Source of the DNA: Halichondria panicea
Lineage: Eukaryota; Porifera; Demospongiae; Suberitida; Halichondriidae
Length of the DNA: 64,000 nt
Assembly (NCBI RefSeq): GCF_963675165.1
Contig: NC_087380.1
Span: 1,727,803 to 1,791,802, forward strand
Reading direction: 5' to 3'
A model generated the notes under the pieces. It searched no databases, had not been told where the DNA came from, and was given only the letters and a program-made list of their open reading frames with translations. Both the position numbers and the translations under genes were made by a program. Of this stretch, positions 30,529-41,284 are shown piece by piece (position 1 is the first letter of the stretch; each line of letters starts with the position of its first letter).

Positions 30529-31557
30529 GATTACAAGACCCACTCCAGTCTCCACTAGCCTGACAAATCCTGGTCTGATCTCTACTCAGTGTGTAGCCAG
30601 GGTTACAGCTGTAGGTATAGCAGTGCTTTGGTAGGTAGTCCCTTCTGTTGTCATGATTCCTCCATTGTTAGGAATATTCAATGAGCCACAATTAACAACT
30701 GAAAGGAACATATACATGAGAGGAATAAGATTGTCAGTCATGATTATTGTTACGTTTACAAGTGATGTCCTCTCCACTCCATGTCTGTCAGACTGACAGG
30801 TCCTATAGTCCATGGTAATGGATGAGAACAATTGGTACCCAGTGACAATACAGCTGTGTGTAGCTACGGCTCCCTGCAGTATAGGGGTGGTAACTGGATT
30901 GTAGCTGATCGCTCCATTGATGTAGTCTAGCCACGCCCTCCCCAACTTTGTATAGGCTGGAATTCGAGACTACCATTGATGAGGGTGAGCTCAGTCAGGA
31001 CAGATAACTGTGGGGGTACTCACTTGACATCAGTTCAACAACACTTTACACACAAAGTCATGCACCCCTCACCAGTGCAGACAGGAATCTTCAGCGCTCC
31101 ATCCAGAAGCAGCACAAGTCCTCACTATCAGTCCAGTTGACTGGTGTATATACAGTGGCGTAGGAAGGAGGGGCTCCAGGGGCTGGAGCCCCCCATCTCT
31201 CCAGGTTATTAGGTAGAATCAAGCTGCACTCCGTAGATAGGCACACTTTTCCCCATTCAAAACACTATATAGAGCCCCCATTGAGAAATTCCTTCCTACG
31301 CCACTGATATAGGTAGCCATAGACCCCTCAGCTCTGGGGATGGTGGTGTCACTGTACACCACTCCTCCATTGGCTGAGATGGTGAGGTCTGGACAAGCCA
31401 CTGTAACTGAGAACAATGTATCATCATGCAGATCGAGGATATAAACGTCTTCTACATAAAAAATATTCTGTAAAAGATTGTATGAACTCACTGAAAGTCT
31501 GCAGAAACTCAAGTGACTGACAGACGTACTTGCTGGCTGCTACTTTGAAGGAAACAT
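30529..31557 (-). pseudogene. Receptor E relic: broken sushi exons and signal exon
   Basis: Sushi exon 30529-30698 has a 2-bp gain after TTYQSTA that breaks the frame. A second sushi-like piece (about 30760-30925) reads CQSDRHGVERTS where relatives keep a Trp-Ser-Gly frame. A third, around 31065-31400, is split by a small transposon at 31153. The signal exon (ATG at 31557) reads MFPSK and then TAG. It is a dead member of the receptor family. Confidence 0.75.
31153..31306. mobile_element. 154-bp MITE inside a sushi exon of relic E
   Basis: Ends are CAGTGGCGTAGGAAG and CTTCCTACGCCACTG. ATATA flanks both sides (31148-31152, 31307-31311), a 5-bp duplication like that of the elements in the receptor B intron, and the GGCGTAG core of the ends is shared with 22495-23074. 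Confidence 0.8.
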
Positions 31558-32089
31558 CTTCAAGTTATACCTGTATAATTTTTATAGCTATAAAAGTCTT
31601 TTAAGCTACAGGCATAAAGATGTTGCAATAATCATATATAGCTAATTATGCTCTATTTAGTAGCTCTTCTGCAACTCTATAAGCTGGCTATTTGCTATTT
31701 ATAAGCACATGCAAAATATATCTGCATATATTCACTGAAAGCTATAGCCTCCCCTTCACAAGGCCCATCTTCAGTGCGGCCTGGAATCGAGGCTAATTGC
31801 AATGCAAACTCGTAAAATAGCACATGTGTTGTTAACGATCTTTACCGCATGAAAAACCGCTTCATTAATAAACACAAAATTACAAAAATTTAATGCAAAA
31901 ATGTTTCAACATACAACAAGAACTCAACTACAGGAAATTAAAACTATCAAATGAAACTCCTATCCTCTAAAAAAACGGACTGCTACGAAAACATAAAACA
32001 TAATAGCATAAAATAATAGCATAGCGATACCATTTCATAGAAGCTATATATATTTATTTCTACCAAAAAATTGTGAGCTAGTAAGAGAG
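31558..32089. other. Spacer between receptor relic E and the SH2 fragment
   Basis: AT-rich. From about 31855 it is a near copy of 38340-38557, upstream of the second SH2 fragment, so it belongs to a duplicated unit. No exon is seen. Confidence 0.45.
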
Positions 32090-33125
32090 CTAAGGAGAAT
32101 TTATAGGATATTTTAGGGTGGTAGTGAGTCCATGGTTATGCTGCTCTAAAGAGTGCTCCTTGTAGCGAAGGATCAGCTCCTCCAGGGAATTTGAAGTGCA
32201 TGGCACAGAGAAACCAAATTTATCATTGAGAGTGACCACCTTCAAGTGCTTGAGGCCATCATACCTGTAGTGTGAGGAGTATAATACGCACACAGTGAGA
32301 CATGTACAGAGACTATATAATTATTGTCAACATGCACAATCTTTACAGAGGTGGTCTCTTTAGGAAGGTCAATAGTGTGAGCATTGTAGGGACATGAAGT
32401 ACAAAGTGGTTCTGGAGTATCGGTAAGCTAAAGCTTTAAACTTACACAATGTCAATGCTGTGAGTATGCAGCTCTCCTTGTGACATCAACCGTTGCTTGG
32501 CAGCAGGTCAACAAAGAAAGGTACCATTCTTTTTGGTCTTCAACATCTCACCAGCCTTGACTCTATATAAGAGAGCAGAACAATAACAAAGTTAAATGCA
32601 CATCACACATATATTTAATAAGCTCACCTGTCCACTTCACAATACCAGGTCTCCTTTCTCAAGTGAGGATTGTCGGGGGACAGCTGCAAAATAACAAACA
32701 CATCTCTCAAAAATTACACCCATACACAATCACATGCTTTCTACAATTAATTTAATGTACAATCATGGTACTATCGATCGTGTACTAATCCTATGACTTA
32801 TGCACCGGTACTGAGTTGTGTCTTTGATGCATGGGCCCCACGGGTGAGGGGGGTGGTCTGTCATCTCTCTCCGGTCTAGCACGAGGAGGCAGCTTGGGGA
32901 TTTTGTGAGGGAAGGTGCCACGGGGGGGGGGGTGGTTTTGGAGGGGGTGAGATTTGAGGGGACAAGAACTGTTTCTCTTGTTGTAGTGTCGGGGGTACCC
33001 TCCGACTGGGAGTGGGCGGGGATATAGGGAGGGTGGGGGACTCCGGGGATGGAGGAGTTTCAGATACCGTCTCTTGAGGGGAGACATGCATGGGCATAGA
33101 CTGCGTACTATCCCATAAATCCAAT
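32090..33125 (-). pseudogene. SH2-protein fragment (p85-like SH2), FLVR arginine replaced by a stop
   Basis: Right to left: a Pro-rich exon (about 32800-33110, with PPPKPPPPPWHL-type stretches and HKIPKLPPRARPER), an exon reading LSPDNPHLRKETWYCEVDR (about 32637-32685), an exon with KNGTFLC then TGA then PAAKQ (about 32450-32565), and a last exon 32090-32264 ending SLEQHNHGLTTTLKYPINSP. This is an SH2 domain; the C-terminal half most resembles the C-terminal SH2 of class IA PI3-kinase regulatory subunits, with VAV as an alternative. The stop TGA at 32508-32510 occupies the position of the phosphotyrosine-binding Arg, which is CGA in the second copy. No inter-SH2 coiled coil or catalytic domain is present. 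Confidence 0.7.
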
Positions 33126-33288
33126 TTTTTTGATCACATAATAGACCAACACGAATTTTTTTATTGTACATGTACATCGTCCAAGCATAAGCCACTAAAA
33201 TCCCAATGGAGAACAAGTGTGTCTTATAGAGGTTCCCCATAAAAGGTTACGAAAACAACATGAATGCTATACAGTATAAAATGCGCTT

Positions 33289-33783
33289 GTCAAAGTAATG
33301 CCCCACCTCCCCCCTACCGGGGATAAGTGGGGATTAGTTGGGGATTAGACTTGAAGTTGCTCCCCTACCTAGGGGAATTAGACAGATCACCTGATGCATG
33401 CATTGGGTCAAAGGTCAATTAAAGATCACATGATGTCTGCCACACTCTTCCTTCCAACACATGCTGAATACAGTGGAGCAAAATTTACACCTGAGCAATC
33501 TCTGCCTTCTTGACTTCACTAGCTATAGGAGTATAGCTGTCAATATTTATATAGTAATTCTGATACTTCAAATAATCTGTTTATCTTCTCGCTAGAAACC
33601 ACGAAGAAATAGCTATAGTGTGATACAGGTCTAATCCCCACATCACCCCCATGCTGTACTAGGGGCTACCAGGGGATTAGACCAAATAACATGCTCAAAG
33701 GTAGGGGTATTAGATCAGGTGATTGGTCTAATCCCCACCTATCCCCGGTATGGGGGGGGGGTAGGGCATTAGATTGACAAGTG
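33289..33783. mobile_element. Inverted-repeat element next to receptor C tail
   Basis: The left end CTTGTCAAAGTAATGCCCC and right end GGGCATTAGATTGACAAG are imperfect inverses. The interior repeats a motif around GGGGATTAG(AC) in both orientations. It is absent from the paralogous position near 39780. The target duplication is not clear. Confidence 0.68.
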
Positions 33784-34819
33784 CATAATTATATGCATGC
33801 GCATGCTTTTTTAATGATCCTTATACGGACTACCTGTCATATCATTCTTTACGAGTTATGAATAATAAAATTCATGTACAAAAAGAATCAATGTAAACTA
33901 CAGATTCATACAATTGACAAACAGTCTGTGTTGTTATAGTGTCTACTTATTCTCTGTATTGAAGTCAGTGGGTGCATAAGCTGCACAGGCTGAGAGCTGG
34001 TAGTCAGCAAGAGGAGGGGGGCGTGGCTGGTCCACCACCTCATAGGCAGCCTCTTCCTGTAGTTTGTTCAACTCCTCGTAATCATGGGAGGGGAGATGAC
34101 TCATCACCACTGGGGGTAGTCTGTAAGAAATAGAATAGAATCCGTTATAATTATGACATGACAATAATGCACATATAAATACTGCTGTGCAGCAGGGGTA
34201 GAGTGATTGGTGTGTGTGTCGTTTGTGTGTTCATGTATGTGTGTGGACACAAAAATGAGCTGTTAGACACTTCCATGGAGGACTGATTTAACTGCTAATG
34301 AGACGTGGTTGAAAAAGAAATACATGTATAGGCTACTGGTACCTTAATATGTTACTATTATAAACGGGACTAATTTTAGCGAATTTGGGCAAATTATGTC
34401 TGCTCTAATAGTAAAACGAGGATTTTATCAAAATTTACTTTTTGAAAGTATGTTTTCTAATCGATCTAATATCATTCATTCCTCATAATAATTATGATAA
34501 TGTCGTTATGCTAAAAGTTATAGTTATTGTGTCCCTTATGTCAACGCACAGCTACTGAGCTTGATAATGAGTTTGATAATGAACCCCAGCTCTTGATCTA
34601 CAACCATACACATACAGCTACCATGCACATGTACTAACACTCACTGTGTTGGTTGGCTGCCTGTCCTCTCATCGCTTATGTCCTTGGATCCAGACCTCCG
34701 TTGCCTCCACATAACCAGCACTATTACGATCAGTACTAGCACAGCAATGGCCAAGACTCCAGCAACCACCCAACCAGCTGAAGCCACAGCAACAATATTG
34801 ACCACTACACCTGCACTCG

Positions 34820-34998
<179 letters not shown>

Positions 34999-36031
34999 TG
35001 AAGTAGTAGTGTAGGTTGAAGTTGACAAGTAAGCAAAAACAACACTAACACACATTCGATATGAAGCTAAAACAACATGCATGGTTATAGATAGCAAATG
35101 GATGCTATACTATAATTATTCTTCTCATAACAGAAGCACATTTCAACCCCACTCACCAGTAACCACGACACAATGTGTAGTGGTTGCCCCACTCTCCCTG
35201 GGCACTTGACAACAGTAGGTACCAGCTACTTCACTGGATCCCTCTGCCAGGTTCAGACTAATGGAGCTCACACCTCTTGACACATAGAATCCGTTTGTGT
35301 TTGAATCAGGAATGCTGACACCATTTGGTCCTCTCCACCCTCCAAGAACAGTGCTGCCATTGTTGTCTACCCATCTGCAGCAGGTGGATAGTTCAGTATG
35401 ACAGGTGAGGGCAGAGGAACCCTCTCCAATGGCTGCCAGTGATAAGCCAGAGTTGTTGGCAATATTATCCATTGATTTACTGCTCAAAGGAATAACTGAA
35501 AAAACGGAAGGTAAAAGCACATGTATGTGTATGGGTGTTAACTAGTCTTACAGTTGCACAATGGAGCTTCTCCTGACCACTCAGCAGTTGCTCCACACAT
35601 TCTACTGTCAGTACTACTTGGAGTGTATCCAGTGTTACAGGTGTAGGTAACAGTCATCATGAAGGTGGTTCCAGAGGATATGTCCACTGCTCCATTGGAG
35701 GGGTTAGTGAGGGGACCACAATCAACAACACATAAACAACAAAACATGAGTTATATTGTCGGCCATATTGAAACATTACGTTCACAAGCGATGGGTGATC
35801 AACTCCGTGCTCTGTTAGACTGACATATCCTAGTAGTAGTAGTGGATGAGGACAGTTGGTACCCAGTGACAGTACAGAAGTGTGTAGCCGTGGTTCCCTG
35901 CAGTCTGGGGGTGGAGGTTGGATTGTACACGATGATTCCATTGGCCAGTGCAGGGAGGTCAGAACAGATGGCTGTGAGAAATAGCCTGATACAATACCTT
36001 CAGTGTTGTGTCTTACCTGTACACACTGGTG

Positions 36032-37373
36032 TAGCCTCGATCCCAGGCCGATCCGTCTCTAATTGAACGCTAGGTCGCCTCCTTGGCCTGGTATTGATTG
36101 TATCTGGGCGTGACCGGAAACTGGTAAGTATCAGCTATGTGTACTGTAAAATCTTCAGTTTATCACAGTTGGCTAAAAATACAGCGATATAATGACACTA
36201 GAAATTAATACTGTGCACAGCAGTACTGCGTCCATAATAAATGCAGATGTTTAGAAGCGAAGATCTCAAACAAGAGCTTCCAGGAAGACTGAATAAATAC
36301 TGCGTTGGATATGCCTGCTAAGCCTTCAGGTGGCATAACAAAGATTGTGTGTTCACAGTGCATCAAGAGACAGTAGAATCCTGACGTCACTGGTCAGGAT
36401 AGCAACCACAAGTGTTGAAAGAGCCATTCCACGTCAGTAGTTTTAGTGCAGGTAGTTCTATAAGATCGGACCCTTGGGAAGGACACGAGTGGCACTGGGG
36501 CATCCTCTTTCAATGAGTTCACACCCATCAGCTAGGAGGAGTACGACGGGGGTTGGAGGGGAAGGTTCCATTTTGCTCCTGTATATAAATTAGTATGAAC
36601 TTAAATTCACCATTCCACTATACATTTTGTAACTCACAGTGATGGTCCACACAAACTAGCCACGATCCCAGGCCGCACTTCCTTGAAGGCCGGTGAAGGA
36701 GGCTAACACAACACCAGTGCCAGTGCCGTAATGTCATATCTTGATCCAGATACCAAGGATTGGGCTATAGGCTATAGTGTACAATTTCCAATGATGAAAG
36801 GGTATTATGGATTTATATCGCTCACCTTGACAATACCTTGACAATACATCCCAGGCCCAGCCACTTGTGGACACCCTGAGCATAGTATACAAGAGATCGA
36901 TGGCCAGAGTCTGAGGATAGACTCTACCAAGTGTATCTGGCAATCAATGGTCTAATCAAGCGCTTGTATTAAATTGTGTAGTCAATCAAAGGTAGCCACT
37001 GATAGCAGAAACTTGAGAACCTAGGTCTGTTCTTTCACAAGAGTGATGCTCCTTCTTCCTTCGCACAAGACAGCTCCTCACACTCTAGCTAGCTAAGCCT
37101 ATATCTATGACAAACTAAACTTGCAAAGAATAGACCTATCACACAGAGTTCTTGGTGATTTAACGGTGATTTTACGGAGTAAGTATGCTTACATACACTA
37201 TTAGTGTTCTATTCACTCCACCTTGCTCAGGTATTCGCTCTTTTTTAGCGAATACCTGAGCAACCACAGCAACCACAGCACATGCCCAGATACACGCCCA
37301 GATACAATCAATACCAGGCCGAGTAGGCGACCTAGCGTTCAATTAGAGACGGATCGGCCTGGGATCGAGGCTA
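36032..37373. mobile_element. Mutator-like non-autonomous element (1,342 bp), 9-bp target duplication, inside a sushi exon
   Basis: Terminal inverted repeats of about 78 bp begin TAGCCTCGATCCCAGGCCGA and end with the inverse. ACACTGGTG flanks both ends (36023-36031, 37374-37382). A 15-bp-arm hairpin built on GCTCAGGTATTCGCT lies at about 37226-37262. An internal TAGCCACGATCCCAGGCCG at 36657 resembles the terminus, so the element may itself be composite. A 61-residue reading frame (36205-36390, minus) matches nothing I know. The second copy is at 61905-63252 in opposite orientation. Confidence 0.88.
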
Positions 37374-38557
37374 ACACTGGTGCTGCACTCCAGCTCCCAC
37401 TAGCCTGACAACTTATCGTGGCTGATCCTGACCTTTGGTACCCAATATTGCAGGTGTAAGTGGCCATCTCTCCGAATTTTGTACCAGTAGAGCTGATCAT
37501 CATCCCATTGGTAATAGTGGGAGGGGAGCCACAGGAGACAGCTATAATACGATAAGTTTCTCAAAATACTGATATCTCAGACTTACGGTTACAAATGAGG
37601 GATGATCCACTCCACATTCTGGTTGACTGACAGGTCCTAGTGATAGTGGATGAGGACAGTTGATACCCAACGACAGTACAGAAGTGTATAGCCATGGTTC
37701 CCTGCAGTCTGGGGGTGGTGGTTGGATTGTAACTGATCCCTCCATTGACCAGTGCAGGGAGGTCAGGACAGATAGCTGCGTATATATATGGGTCCGGGTA
37801 CACACACTTGACATCAGTTCAACAGCACTTTACACACACCCCTCACCAGTACAGACAGGATTATATCCAGTACTCCATCCAGTGACAGTACAGGTCCTCA
37901 TCATCATTCCAGTTATCTGGTAGCCAATGGCACAGAAGTAGGTAGCTGTGGAGCCCTCAGCTCTGGGGATGGTGGTGTGACTGTACACCACTCTTCCATT
38001 GGCTGGGATGGTGAAGTCTGGACAAGCCACTGAGAACAATGTATCATCATGCAGGAGATATAAATCCTTTTCCTATTCTAATCTACATGCATGCAAATAA
38101 TTATAATTATTGTGTGATGAACTCACTCAAAGTCTGCAGAAACCCATGCAATTAATTAGGGACACATTTCCCAGTAGCCAGCTGAGAAATAATTTTGAAG
38201 GAAACATTCTTTATGCCTGTAGCTATAAGAGCTAATAGAGCATATTAAATAATGGTTGCATCTCTAGGCTAGCTATTTGCTACTTATATATGTATAATAT
38301 AATACTGAAAGCTATAGCATGCAAACTCAAATGTATAGAATTACAGAATTACAAAAATTTAATGCAAAAAATGTTTCAACATACAACAAGAACTCAACTA
38401 CAGGAAATCAAAAACTAACAACTGAAACTCCTATCCTTTAAAAAAAACGGACTGCTATGAAAACATAAAACATAATAGCATAAAATAATAGCATAGCGAT
38501 ACCATTTCATAGAAGCTATATTTATTTCTACCAACAAATTGTGAGCTAGTAAGAGAG

Positions 38558-39600
38558 CTAAGGAGAATTTATAGGATATTTTAGGGTGGTAGTGAGTCCA
38601 TGGTTATGCTGCTCTAAAGAGTGCTCCTTGTAGCGAAGGATCAGCTCCTCCAGGGAATTTGAAGTGCATGGCACAGAAAAACCAAACTTATCGTTGAGAG
38701 TGACCACCTTCAAGCTAGTGCTTGAGGCCATCACACCTGTAGCATGAGGAGTATAATACGCACACAGTGAGACATGTACAGAGACTATAAACACAATAAT
38801 AATAATGATATATGTACAATCTTTACAGCTAGAGGTACTAACTAGGTGGTCTCTTTAGAGAGAGGTCAGTGTGAGCATTGTGAGACATGAAGTACAAAGT
38901 GGTTCTGGAGTATCGGTAAGCTAAAGCTTTATAACTTACACAATGTCAATGCTGTGAGTATGTAGCTCTCCTTGTGCGGACATCAACTTTTGCTTAGCAG
39001 CAGGTCGACAAAGAAAGGTACCATTCTTTTTGGTCTTCAACATCTCAGCAAGCCTTGACTCTATAAGAGAGCAGAGAACAATAACAAATAGTTAAATGCA
39101 CATCACTAATAGGCTCACAATACCAGGTCTTTTTTCTCAAATAGTGAGCATTGTCAGGGGACAGCTGCAAAATAACAAACACATCTCGCAAAAATTACAC
39201 CCATACACAATCACAAGCTTTCTACAATTAATTTTAATGTACAATTCTAGTAAGTAGTCAAATCATGATACTATCGATCGTGTACTAATCCTATGCCTTA
39301 TGCACCGGTACTGAGTTGTGTCTTTGATGCATGGGCCCCACGGGTGAGGGGGGTGGTCTGTTATCTCTCTCTGGTCTAGCAGGAGGCAGCTTGGGGATTT
39401 TGTGAGGGAAGGTGCCCACGGGGGTCGGTTTTGGAGGGGGCAAATCTAAGCGGACAAGAACTGCTTCTCTTGTTGTAGTGTCGGGGGTACCCTCCGACTG
39501 GGAGTGGGCGGGGATAAGGGAGGGTGGGGGACTCGGGGATGGAGGAGTTTCGGATACCGTCTCTTGAGTGGAGACATGCATGGGGCATAGACTGCGTACT
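38558..39600 (-). pseudogene. Second SH2-protein fragment, more degraded
   Basis: Duplicate of 32090-33125. Here the FLCRP motif keeps its Arg (CGA), but the preceding stretch has a 1-bp gain (GGCTTGCTGAG for GGCTGGTGAG), the last exon 38558-38736 has a 4-bp gain that creates a stop, and about 13 bp including the donor of the WYCEV exon (near 39120) are deleted. The Pro-rich exon (39291-39590) is readable: ETPPSPSPPP, then HKIPKLPPARPER. Confidence 0.7.
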
Positions 39601-39931
39601 ATCCCACAAATGCAATTTTTTTTATCACATACATGTAATAGAATTTTTTATCGTACATGTACATTGTTTGGATGCTAGTTTTGTCCAGCCATAAGCCACT
39701 AAAATCCCAATAGAGAATAAGTGCCCTATATAGAGGTTCCCCATAAAACGTTACGAAAACAACATGAATGCCAAACATATGGATGCACAGATGATCCTTA
39801 TACCTGTTATTTATAATTCTTCATGAGTTATGAATAATAATAATTCATGTACATACAAAATCAATGTAAACTACTACGTTATACAGATTGAATTTCATAC
39901 AATTGACAAACAGTTTGTGTCGTTATAGTGT

Positions 39932-40742
39932 CTACTTGTTCTCTGTGTTCAAGTCAGTGAGTGCATAAGTTGCACAGGCTGAGAGCTGGTAGTCTGCAAG
40001 AGGAGGGGGGCGTGGCTGGTCCACCACCTCATAGGCAGCCTCCTCTTGTAGTTTGCTCAACTCTTTGTAATCATGGGAGGGGAGATGACTCATCACCACT
40101 GGGGGTAGGCTGCAGGAAATAGAACGAAATCCACTAAATTAAATCTGGCATGTAAAACATGTGTGCATTACAAATACACAAAACTGTGTAGCCACTATCA
40201 GTTATTTCAACACAATGCACTCATTCTGTTGTTTGCAATTAGATGCTAGTTTTGTTGTCAATGTCCTTTGACCCAGACCTCCGCTGTCTCCATACCCACT
40301 ATAACTACTGCAATAGTCACAACCACAACTCCAGCAACCACTCCCCCAGCTACAGCACCAACATTCACAGCTTCACTTGAGGAGGTTGTCCGATTAGTGA
40401 TGTCCTCAGGGCACTCTGGACTATTGAGGTTAGTAATGACAACTGGACAACTGTTAGTCACACTGAGGCCTGCACTCTGCACCACAGCGACTGGATCATT
40501 ATCAACCCACTGTTCCATTAGCCTAGCCAGTTGTATGGTGGATACACTCTCTGTTCCAGTGAGCACAGCTCGGTAGGTCACATGACTAGGGGAGTCATCA
40601 AAACAAACAATGAAGGGATTCAAAATAAGGGAATAGTTAAATCCACAGGCACACTGCATGGGTTTCAATGCCTTGTGTTAGACGGTTGGTGATGTCATCT
40701 GTTTTCATATCAGCGTCTTGTTCAGTGTACACTCTGCACTAC
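39932..40742 (-). pseudogene. Receptor F relic: tail exon and A-type membrane-proximal/TM exon
   Basis: Tail 39932-40109 (YKEL, YEVV, YQLS). The exon at about 40250-40742 resembles exon 11988-12585 of receptor A (CACGF...CFDDSPSHVTYRAVLTG...MEQW), but the frame is lost after the TM, before RQRRSGSK. Homology to A stops at about 40740 within ACTCTGCA, and a tetraspanin 3' relic begins about 110 bp further on. No sushi exons remain. Confidence 0.75.
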
Positions 40743-40849
40743 TAGACACTCTATACCCTCCATCACAGCTCTGTGTGGCCACGGCTCCTTCTAGTCTGGG
40801 GTTCGAGTATTGTGACTGCAGGTCTATGTGGTAGAGTGACGGGCTGGTA

Positions 40850-40972
40850 GGGATGAAGATGATGCAGCTGTAATAGGAACTGGGTTACTGATTGGTGTGG
40901 CTTGTGTTCTGGGTGCATGTGTGTTAGGCATTGCATTGGGTAAAGCAAACAGAAACTGGCTGTTCCTATAGT
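40850..40972 (+). pseudogene. Tetraspanin 3'-end relic
   Basis: In plus orientation it reads DEDDAAVIGTGLLIGVACVL and then GALGKANRN-like residues, the C-terminal hydrophobic segment of the T2 group. Nothing upstream of TM4 is present. It abuts receptor F and lies in the same position relative to the next receptor tail (D) as T2 does to I, so a deletion probably removed the rest. Confidence 0.75.
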
Positions 40973-41284
40973 AATTATATAATCTACCTTCTTTCTCGCT
41001 GATTGTTATTTCTGATGATATACGTGTATATATAGTGATACTATCTAATCTAATGTGAACTTTTTTTTATTTTACATCGTCAAGCCATGCATCAGTATGA
41101 GCCACAATGGAGAACAAGTGTGTCCTATATATAGAAGTTCCTCATAAAACCTTAGGAAGAAACATGTTTTTTATGATCCCCTTGCCGGTCATATTCTAAT
41201 TCATGTACATCAAAATCTAAACTATCATACAATTGACCGACAGTCTGTGTTGTTATAGTCTCTACTTGACAAATGTTTTCTGTG

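Noticed and set aside
32090-34120. Receptor C tail spliced to the SH2 exons as a receptor-SH2 fusion
   Set aside because: The tail exon ends with a conserved stop in all paralogues, and the SH2 exons carry a stop in the core motif. Adjacency alone does not support a fusion.
36205-36390. 61-residue open frame, repeated at 62888-63073
   Set aside because: It lies inside the two copies of the Mutator-like element. I recognise no domain, and it is too short for a transposase. Kept only as part of the element.
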